A stretch of DNA of 64,000 bases from UBA966 sp046350355 (GTDB lineage Bacteria; Planctomycetota; Phycisphaerae; Phycisphaerales; SM1A02): positions 124,001 through 188,000 of the forward strand of contig JAXMAN010000001.1 in assembly GCA_046350355.1 (NCBI GenBank), written 5' to 3'. Of the stretch, positions 17,695-24,175 are shown one piece after another. Both the position numbers and the translations under genes were made by a program. The stretch's first letter is position 1. Every line of letters starts with the position of its first letter. The notes under the pieces were generated by a model. The model was given only the letters and a program-made list of their open reading frames with translations. It searched no databases and was not told where the DNA came from.

Positions 17695-18816
17695 TCAGTC
17701 GCCCAGCTGCACGACGTCGCGGCCGAGGATGCCGTCGGCCGTGAGGACGTGGAAGCTGGTGCCGTTCTGACCCGCGACGAGCATGTCGTACGCGGCCTGC
17801 TGGTAGTACCCGTTGCCGCCGTTGACTCCGGGGAGCCACAGACCGGTGTTGGGGTTGACGAGGCCAGCCTCGGAGTTCTGCTTCTTGAGCAGGTCGTTGC
17901 CGGTCATGACCAGGCCCACGGGGAGCATCTGGACGTGGCCGTCAAAGAACATCGCGGCGGGCGTGCTGTTGTAGCCCTGGTTGAAGAACCACGGCGTGGG
18001 CGTGCCGAAGGCCGGATTGGTCGGAGCGGCCTGCGTGTTCTGCAGCCACTGGTGCTCGATCATGCGGGTCTTCAGCGAGGGATAGGCGCAGGTGCCGACC
18101 GCGGGGCTCTTGAAGCCGCCGGGGAGGGTGTTGGCGCCGGGGACGGCGTAGCTGCCGCCCGCGTTCCGGCGCGAGAGGACGTCCGGCGCCCACATCGCGG
18201 CCGGGCTCCAGCAGTACGTCGGGTACTCGATGGTCGAGCCGTCGTAGTTGAACTCGACGGGCTGCTGGAAGTACTTGGAGATGTTCTCCAGGGTGACCTT
18301 GTCCTTGGGGGCCCAGAAGACCGGGTCGTAGTACTTGCTGTTGACGTAGCTGTTGAACGCCTTGACGTTCGGGATGCGCCACGAGCCGAAGAAGTCGGCC
18401 GCGCCGTAGTTCGCCGCGACGAGCACGGTGAAGTTCTGGCCGCAGGTGCCCGGCCAGCTCGCGCAGCGCGCGGGAGAGCCGTTGACCCAGTAGCCCCAGA
18501 GGCCGCCGCCGTTGTCCCAGCCGAGGATCTGCTGGGGGAGGCAGATGCGCTGCACGTAGGCCGCGCAGGAGCCGAGGATGCCGTTGCCGTACTGGCCGAC
18601 TTCGTCGGGCACCGCCGTGAACTGGCGGTCGTTGTAGTCGGCGCCGTACGAGGCGTTCGCGATCGACAGGTTGCGCAGGTTGCCCTGGCTCTGCGTCACG
18701 AGCGCGGTATCGCGCGCCTTACCGATGGCGGGCAGCAGGATCGCAATGAGCAGCGCGATGATCGCAACGACCACCAGCAGCTCGACGATCGTGAAGCCCT
18801 TCTTCAGACGGTTCAT
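17695..18816 (-). CDS. Prepilin-type N-terminal domain protein (DUF1559/H-X9-DG-like)
   Basis: 373 residues. It starts MNRLKKGFTIVELLVVVAIIALLIAILLPA (shown here only as the class III prepilin motif: basic leader, G/F cleavage site, Glu at +5, then a hydrophobic helix). The rest is a Gly/Asn/Tyr-rich extracellular domain. Near the C-terminus are MFFDGHVQMLPVG and a glycine-rich end, matching planctomycete pseudopilin-like proteins. It is cleaved by prepilin peptidase and stays in a pseudopilus or on the surface. AAAGG at 18826-18830 serves as ribosome site. A leader of up to about 200 nt may precede it, unlike many neighbours. Confidence 0.85.
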   Translation of the reverse strand: MNRLKKGFTIVELLVVVAIIALLIAILLPAIGKARDTALVTQSQGNLRNLSIANASYGADYNDRQFTAVPDEVGQYGNGILGSCAAYVQRICLPQQILGWDNGGGLWGYWVNGSPARCASWPGTCGQNFTVLVAANYGAADFFGSWRIPNVKAFNSYVNSKYYDPVFWAPKDKVTLENISKYFQQPVEFNYDGSTIEYPTYCWSPAAMWAPDVLSRRNAGGSYAVPGANTLPGGFKSPAVGTCAYPSLKTRMIEHQWLQNTQAAPTNPAFGTPTPWFFNQGYNSTPAAMFFDGHVQMLPVGLVMTGNDLLKKQNSEAGLVNPNTGLWLPGVNGGNGYYQQAAYDMLVAGQNGTSFHVLTADGILGRDVVQLGD

Positions 18817-19130
18817 GCCGTCCAACCTTTCTACGGTCCGATGGGACCGCGAGGCGAATCGCTGCCGAAGATGTGACCAGACACCGGGAGGCCCGAGGCT
18901 TCGAAGTTCGGACACCGTGCTGGCGGGCAGGACTCGAACGAAAGAGTGCGGACCATTGGCGGCTGGTCCACGGGGCCGTCGCAGGCGGCCGAGGCGTGCG
19001 GAACACGCTCGGAAACCCGCTGGGAAAACGATATCACCACCCATCATGTACGGAAGCGGGGAATCCCGGTGATGCGCCCGGAGCGTGCATTTTCCCGGCC
19101 GCCCGGAAGGGGTAGCCTCGCGACCCGATA
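18817..19130. other. Intergenic region between divergent genes
   Basis: 314 bp without a convincing gene. It holds the leader of the leftward pilin-like gene, including a small hairpin (CGGTCC/GGACCG around 18835-18850), and upstream signals for the rightward glycosylasparaginase (TAGCCT at 19113-19118). A stretch around 18920-18945 looks like the T-loop and 3' end of a tRNA on the minus strand but does not fold as one. Confidence 0.5.
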
Positions 19131-20111
19131 ATGACCGCCCCCACGCGCCCCGTGCGCCTGCAAGCCCCCTGCATCGCCACCACCTGGAGCTTCGGCGCCC
19201 GGGCGAACGCCGCCGCCTGGCCCCTGCTGGCCGTCGGGCGCGACCCCCTGGAGGCGGTCCTCGCCGCCGCGACCGCCGCCGAGGAGGACCCCGCCGTCGA
19301 CAGCGTCGGCTGGGGCGGGCTCCCCGACGCGGGCGGCCGGGTGAGCCTGGACGCGTGCGTGATGCGCTCGCCCAGCCAGAACGGGAGCGCCTGCGGGCTG
19401 CGCCGCCACCTGCACGCGGCGCAGGTCGCGCGCCTGGTGATGGAGCGCACGCCGCACGCGATGCTCGTGGGCCCCGACGCGGACGACTTCGCCGACGCGC
19501 AGGGGATGCCCGCGCGCGAGCTGCTCGCGCCCAGCGCGCGCGCCGCGTGGGAGGCCTGGCGCGCGAGCCCCGAGGGCGCCGCCGCCGCGACCTGCGCGAC
19601 GATGGCCGCGCAGGCGCGCGACCGCGGACTGGCCGGGCACGACACGATCGGCACGCTCGCCATCGGCGCCGACGGCGCGCTCGCGGGCGCGTGCTCGACC
19701 AGCGGCACGCCGTACAAGCTGCCGGGGCGCGTGGGCGACTCGCCGATCATCGGCCACGGGCTCTACGTGGATCCGGGCGTCGGCGCGGCGACCGCGACCG
19801 GCACCGGCGAGCTGATCATGGGCATCTGCGGCGCCTTCCTGGCGGTCGAGGCGATGCGCCGCGGCGCCGATCCGGCGCAGGCCGCGCGCGAGGCGGTCGA
19901 GCGCATCGCGTCGAGCTTCCGCATCGCGCCGCACCACCAGGCGTGCTTCGTCGCGCTGCGCGCCGACGGCGCGGGCGCGGGCGCGGCGCTGCGCGCGGGC
20001 TTCGTGATGGCGCTGCGCGACGGCGCGGGGGAGCGCCTGGCGCCCCCGGACTTCACGCTCATCCCCGACTCGCATCCGCAGGAACCGCTCGGTCGAAAGG
20101 ACCCTTCATGA
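19131..20111 (+). CDS. N4-(beta-N-acetylglucosaminyl)-L-asparaginase (glycosylasparaginase)
   Basis: Ntn-hydrolase of 326 residues, normal length. The self-cleavage and nucleophile site is GHDTIGTLAIG, with Thr becoming the new N-terminus of the beta chain. GRVGDSPIIGHGLYVD and ATGTGELIM are other family motifs. It cleaves the GlcNAc-Asn bond, the last step of N-glycoprotein breakdown. No clear signal peptide is seen, so the substrate may be imported. A TAGCCT box ends 12 nt before the ATG. The stop overlaps the start of the adenosyltransferase (ATGA). Confidence 0.9.
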   Translation: MTAPTRPVRLQAPCIATTWSFGARANAAAWPLLAVGRDPLEAVLAAATAAEEDPAVDSVGWGGLPDAGGRVSLDACVMRSPSQNGSACGLRRHLHAAQVARLVMERTPHAMLVGPDADDFADAQGMPARELLAPSARAAWEAWRASPEGAAAATCATMAAQARDRGLAGHDTIGTLAIGADGALAGACSTSGTPYKLPGRVGDSPIIGHGLYVDPGVGAATATGTGELIMGICGAFLAVEAMRRGADPAQAAREAVERIASSFRIAPHHQACFVALRADGAGAGAALRAGFVMALRDGAGERLAPPDFTLIPDSHPQEPLGRKDPS

Positions 20112-20680
20112 AGCTCTACACGCGCTCGGGCGACGACGGCATGACGGGCCTCTTCAGCGGGGCGCGCGTGAGCAAGGACCACCCGCGCATCGAGGCGTAC
20201 GGCACCGTCGACGAGCTCAACGCGTTCCTCGGCCTGGCCGCGTGCGCCTGCGATCCCGCGCGCCCCTTCGAGGCGCGGCTGCTGGAGATCCTGTCGAGCG
20301 TGCAGAGCCGGCTCTTCGACATCGGCGCGGACCTGGCGACGCCCGAGGGCGCGAAGCAGCAGGCGCGCATCCACCGCATCGACGCGCAGGACGTCGCCGA
20401 GGCGGAGGCGTGGATCGACGAGGTCGACGGCGCGAACCCGCCGCTGCGCAGCTTCGTGATGCCCGGCGGCACCGAGCTCGCGGCGCGGCTGCACGCGGCG
20501 CGCACCGTCTGCCGGCGCGCGGAGCGGTCGATCATCTCGCTGATGGGGATCGAGCCCGTGGGCGAGGCGCTGCTGCGCTACATGAACCGGCTGAGCGACC
20601 TGCTCTTCGCGGCGGCGCGACGCGCCAACCACGAGCGCGGCGTCGCGGACGTGCCGTGGACGCCGAAGGCGCCGCGGTAG
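20108..20680 (+). CDS. Corrinoid adenosyltransferase, PduO/MMAB type
   Basis: 190 residues. The N-terminus MKLYTRSGDDGMTGLFSG carries the ATP-binding signature of PduO-type ATP:cob(I)alamin adenosyltransferases. RIEAYGTVDELNAFLGL and the C-terminal YMNRLSDLLFAAARRAN are also diagnostic. It makes adenosylcobalamin for mutases or diol dehydratases; no such enzyme is in the window. It is translationally coupled (ATGA) to the glycosylasparaginase gene, an unexplained pairing. Confidence 0.93.
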   Translation: MKLYTRSGDDGMTGLFSGARVSKDHPRIEAYGTVDELNAFLGLAACACDPARPFEARLLEILSSVQSRLFDIGADLATPEGAKQQARIHRIDAQDVAEAEAWIDEVDGANPPLRSFVMPGGTELAARLHAARTVCRRAERSIISLMGIEPVGEALLRYMNRLSDLLFAAARRANHERGVADVPWTPKAPR

Positions 20681-20722
20681 GCGCGGGGTGCGACGCGGCA
20701 CGACGCGACGCGCCGCGCGCGC

Positions 20723-21376
20723 TCACGAATCCGGCGTGCCGAAGACGCGGTCGCCCGCGTCGCCCAGCCCGGGCCGGATGTACGCGTTGCCGTCGAGCTC
20801 GCGGTCGAGCGCCGCGGCGTAGAGCATGACGTCGGGGTGCTCGTCGTGGACGCGGCGCACGCCGTCGGGGGCCGCGACCAGGCAGATCATCTGGATGTCG
20901 CGGCAGCCCGCGTCCTTGAGGTAGCGGATCGCCGCGCACGCGCTGCCGCCGGTGGCGAGCATCGGGTCGATGACGATCGCGTAGCCCTCGCGGACATCGT
21001 GCGGCAGCTTCGCGTAGTAGAAGACGGGGCGGTGCGTCGTCTCGTCGCGGCGCAGGCCGATGTGGCCCACGCGCGCCTCGGGGAAGAGCTGCATGACGCC
21101 GTCGGTCATGCTCAGCCCCGCGCGCAGGACGGGCACCAGCGTCACCGGGCGGCTGAGCTGGCGGCCGGTGGTGCGCTCCAGCGGCGTCTCGAAGGTGAAC
21201 TCGCGCGTGTCGAAGCGGCGCGAGACCTCGTAGGTCATGAGCCCGGCGATCTCGTTGAGCAGGCGGCGGAAGTCCGCCGAGGGCGTGCGCCGGTCCCGCG
21301 CCACGGCCAGCTTGTGCTGGATGAGCGGATGGTCGAAGACGCGCAGGTTCGAGAAGGAATCCGAGTGGGTCGGCAC
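20723..21376 (-). CDS. upp: Uracil phosphoribosyltransferase
   Basis: 217 residues against about 208 in E. coli. It salvages uracil to UMP with PRPP. VPVLRAGLSM, the PRPP loop in IDPMLATGGSA and the C-terminal uracil-binding AYIRPGLGDAGDRVFGT are intact. GTG 21376 is chosen because GGAGGAG (21384-21390) sits 7 nt upstream and the protein then begins like other Upp proteins. Single gene. Confidence 0.95.
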   Translation of the reverse strand: MPTHSDSFSNLRVFDHPLIQHKLAVARDRRTPSADFRRLLNEIAGLMTYEVSRRFDTREFTFETPLERTTGRQLSRPVTLVPVLRAGLSMTDGVMQLFPEARVGHIGLRRDETTHRPVFYYAKLPHDVREGYAIVIDPMLATGGSACAAIRYLKDAGCRDIQMICLVAAPDGVRRVHDEHPDVMLYAAALDRELDGNAYIRPGLGDAGDRVFGTPDS

Positions 21377-21459
21377 GGCGCTGCTCCTCCGGGGGCAGCG
21401 TAGACTTGCCGCTTCGCATCCGCGCGGCCGGCCGCCGCGCACCGCGAGGAACCCCACCG

Positions 21460-22410
21460 ATGACGACCACCGCCACCGACCGCCGCGCGCCGGGCACGCC
21501 CCGCGCCTTCGCACTCGTCGCCGCCGGCGCCCTGCTGGGCGCGGGCGCGATGTCGCTCATGGGCAGCGCGCCCACCCAGGACGGCGCCGCGCCCGCGAAG
21601 CCCGCCGCCGCGCAGGCCGCGCCCGCCGGCAAGGCCGTGCCCCCGGGCCGCCCGAAGCCGACGCTCGACCAGGTGAAGGCGGACACGAAGGCGGCGATGG
21701 AGGTGCTCAACCAGTTCGTCGGCCGCTGGGACGTCGTCGGCCAGTCCTTCGACGAGACCGGCAAGGCCGTCGGCGACTTCAAGGGCAGCGCCCACTACAC
21801 GATGACGATGGCGCTCAACTTCCTGATGGGCGAGATGACGCTCGTCAACGGGCCCTACGTCCTCGACCAGGTGGACTACTTCGGCTACTCCCCGGGCCTG
21901 CGCAAGTACACGCACATCATGCTCACCGAGCTGGACAAGTCGATGGTCTACCAGCAGGGCGAGTGGATGCCCGACGCCGGCAGCATGATCTTCGCGATGG
22001 CCGCGCCGCTGGACACGCCGCGCGGCACGCCGCGCAACATCTCGACCGAGTACGGCTTCGAGGGCGACCGCATCACCATCAACATGACGATGCAGAGCGG
22101 CACCAAGGCGCCGCGCACCGTGCGCATGCTGCTGACGCGCTCGCAGACCCCCGACGCGCCCACCGGCCCCGAGGGGATGCCCACGGGCCAGGGCAACATG
22201 CGTGTGCAGTACCAGCAGGGCAATCCCGCGCAGATGCAGGCGCAGATGCAGCAGGCGGTCGCGCAGATGACCGCGCAGAAGCAGGCGATGGCCCAGTACA
22301 TCAACACGATGAACCAGGGCTGGGACGGCCAGATGGACCAGATGATGAACCAGCAGATGGACCGCGGCCTGAGCGAGATGGACGCGCAGGAGTTCCGCAA
22401 CCAGATGTGA
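21460..22410 (+). CDS. DUF1579 family protein, probably exported
   Basis: 316 residues with an N-terminal hydrophobic segment (AFALVAAGALLGAGAMSLMG) that may be a signal anchor. The DUF1579 domain follows, marked by FVGRWDVVGQSF and DQVDYFGYSPGLRKY. Function of the family is unknown; the fold is thought to be a beta-barrel. The last third is Met/Gln-rich (QMQAQMQQAVAQMTAQKQ), an unusual low-complexity tail. It lies 13 bp before der. Confidence 0.8.
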   Translation: MTTTATDRRAPGTPRAFALVAAGALLGAGAMSLMGSAPTQDGAAPAKPAAAQAAPAGKAVPPGRPKPTLDQVKADTKAAMEVLNQFVGRWDVVGQSFDETGKAVGDFKGSAHYTMTMALNFLMGEMTLVNGPYVLDQVDYFGYSPGLRKYTHIMLTELDKSMVYQQGEWMPDAGSMIFAMAAPLDTPRGTPRNISTEYGFEGDRITINMTMQSGTKAPRTVRMLLTRSQTPDAPTGPEGMPTGQGNMRVQYQQGNPAQMQAQMQQAVAQMTAQKQAMAQYINTMNQGWDGQMDQMMNQQMDRGLSEMDAQEFRNQM

Positions 22411-22423
22411 TCGGCGCACGCGC

Positions 22424-23818
22424 ATGGCACTTCCCCGCCTGGCCATCGTCGGACGCCCCAACGTGGGCAAGTCGAGCCTCTTCAACCGGCTCGCGGGACG
22501 CCGCATCTCCATCGTGGATCCCACGCCGGGCGTGACGCGCGACCGCGTGACCACGATCGTGGAGCTGCGCGCGCCCGCCGAGCGCGGCGGCGAGCCGCGC
22601 GTCGTGGAGCTGATGGACACGGGCGGCTACGGCATCTACAGCGCCGAGGGCGAGCGCATCGACGACGCGGGCATGGACCTCGCGGCGCTCACGCCGGAGA
22701 TCGAGCGGCAGATCCGCGCCGGCGCGGAGCAGGCGGACATCATCCTCTTCGTGGTGGACGCGCAGGACGGCGTCGTATCGCTGGACGAGACGGTCGCCAA
22801 GCTGCTGCGCAACGCGGGGCTCGCGGGCAAGGTGCTGGCGGTCGCGAACAAAGTCGACGATCCCTCCTGGGACGCCGACGGCGCGGAGACCGCGGCGCTT
22901 GGCTTCGGCAACCCGGTGCTGGTGAGTGCGACCAGCGGCTATGGCGTGCGCGCGCTGGGCGAGGCGGTCTGGGACCGGCTCGAGCGCCTGGGCGCGGGCG
23001 TCGAGAAGCCGCGCGCCGAGGAGGTGCGCTTCGCGATCGTCGGGCGCCGCAACGCGGGCAAGAGCTCGCTGGTGAACGCGCTCGCGGGCGAGCCGCGCGT
23101 CATCGTGAGCGAGATCGCGGGCACCACGCGCGACGCGGTGGACGTGCGCATCGAGGTCGACGGCCGCACGCTGCTGGCGATCGACACCGCGGGCGTGCGC
23201 AAGCGCAAGAGCTGGGCGGACGACATCGAGTTCTATTCGAACACCCGCACCGACGACGCCATCGACCGCGCCGACGTCTGCGTCCTGCTGCTGGACGCGA
23301 CCGAGAAGAGCACGCAGGTCGAGAAGCGCCTCGCGATGCAGCTCGAGGAGAAGTACAAGCCCACGGTCATCGCCGTGAACAAGTGGGACATGGTCGCGGG
23401 CACGCTCTCGCCCAAGGACTACACCGACTACCTGACGCAGGAGTTCCCCGGGCTGGACTTCGCGCCGATCGTCTTCATCAGCGCGAAGGACGGCACCGGC
23501 GTGCGCGACCTGCTGCGCGTGATCGCGAACCTGGACGAGCAGTCGCGCCACCGCGAGGGCACCGGCCGCGTGAACCACGCGGTGCGCACGATCCTCGAGG
23601 CGCGCGGCCCGAGCTCGCGCCTGGGCACGCGCGCGAAGGTCTTCTACGTCGCGCAGATCGACGTCCGTCCGCCGACGATCGCGATGGTCGTGAACAAGCC
23701 CGCGCTCTTCGAGGGCTCCTACGAGCGCTACTTCAAGAACCAGCTCCGCGAGCACCTCCCCTTCAGCGAGGTCCCGATCAAGCTGGTCTTCAGCGAGCGC
23801 AAGCGCGAGGCGAGGTAG
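22424..23818 (+). CDS. der: Ribosome-assembly GTPase Der
   Basis: 464 residues with two tandem G domains and a KH-like C-terminal domain. First domain: GRPNVGKSS, PGVTRDR, DTGGYG, and ANKVD. Second domain: GRRNAGKSS, AGTTRD, DTAGVRK, NKWD. It helps 50S subunit maturation. Compared with standard Der (about 440-490 residues) nothing is missing. Confidence 0.97.
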   Translation: MALPRLAIVGRPNVGKSSLFNRLAGRRISIVDPTPGVTRDRVTTIVELRAPAERGGEPRVVELMDTGGYGIYSAEGERIDDAGMDLAALTPEIERQIRAGAEQADIILFVVDAQDGVVSLDETVAKLLRNAGLAGKVLAVANKVDDPSWDADGAETAALGFGNPVLVSATSGYGVRALGEAVWDRLERLGAGVEKPRAEEVRFAIVGRRNAGKSSLVNALAGEPRVIVSEIAGTTRDAVDVRIEVDGRTLLAIDTAGVRKRKSWADDIEFYSNTRTDDAIDRADVCVLLLDATEKSTQVEKRLAMQLEEKYKPTVIAVNKWDMVAGTLSPKDYTDYLTQEFPGLDFAPIVFISAKDGTGVRDLLRVIANLDEQSRHREGTGRVNHAVRTILEARGPSSRLGTRAKVFYVAQIDVRPPTIAMVVNKPALFEGSYERYFKNQLREHLPFSEVPIKLVFSERKREAR

Positions 23819-23861
23819 GCGGGGGCGGAAGGGGAAGTCGTTTCTTTTTGCACGGCGTGGA

Positions 23862-23889
23862 TTGAATTCGGTCGGAGACGCCGTATCTT
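23862..23889 (+). promoter_or_regulatory. Putative promoter of the repeat-bearing dockerin gene
   Basis: TTGAAT (23862-23867), 16-bp spacer, TATCTT (23884-23889) form a plausible housekeeping promoter about 95 bp before ATG 23984. The leader then contains a 9-bp inverted repeat (ATGCACGGC at 23895-23903, its complement at 23931-23939). Promoter strength is not known. Confidence 0.4.
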
Positions 23890-23983
23890 CATTCATGCAC
23901 GGCAGCGGTTTCCGCGGGAATGTCCGAAAAGCCGTGCATCAGCACTCTGGGAGGCGGATCCTTCACGGATCGAAGAGGCGGAC

Positions 23984-24175
23984 ATGAGCAACATCCGACG
24001 GGGAATGTTCAGTTTTAGCGGCTCGGCTCGGCTCGGCTCGGCTCGGCTCGGCTCGGCTCGGCTCGGCTCGGCTCGGCTCGGCTCGGCTGGGGCGACTTCT
24101 GGCCATTGCGTGCGTTCTCGGGCTGACCGGGTGGTGTGGTCGGGTCGCGGGTGCGTGGATGCCTCAGGAATGTGA
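23984..24175 (+). CDS. Leader ORF reading through the pentanucleotide repeat (out of frame with the downstream signal sequence)
   Basis: A 63-codon frame starting MSNIRRGMFSFSG, with AGAGG 7 nt before the ATG, so initiation looks good. It enters the repeat as (ARLGS)n and then reads an arginine-rich, non-hydrophobic sequence to a TGA at 24173-24175. As it stands it makes no secretion signal. It is best read as the 5' end of the large dockerin gene in its OFF frame, not as an independent gene. Confidence 0.6.
   Translation: MSNIRRGMFSFSGSARLGSARLGSARLGSARLGSAGATSGHCVRSRADRVVWSGRGCVDASGM
24019..24088 (+). repeat. 70-bp pentanucleotide tandem repeat (GCTCG)n
   Basis: Thirteen perfect GCTCG units (24021-24085); strict period-5 identity runs from 24019 to 24088, equal to 14 units. 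No stop codon occurs in any plus-strand frame: all three give cyclic Ala-Arg-Leu-Gly-Ser. Five is not a multiple of three, so each unit gained or lost shifts the frame. It is placed between a start codon and a signal-peptide core, as in slipped-strand contingency loci. Confidence 0.97.

Noticed and set aside
18918..18945. Minus-strand sequence resembling a tRNA T-loop and 3' end (GTTCGAGTCCTGCC, then CGCCA-like)
   Set aside because: The 5' half of the T-stem does not pair with CCTGC, and no anticodon or D arm is present upstream. At most a decayed fragment or chance match.
24019..24088. Possible CRISPR or minisatellite
   Set aside because: Units are five bases without spacers, so not CRISPR; it is a simple tandem repeat.
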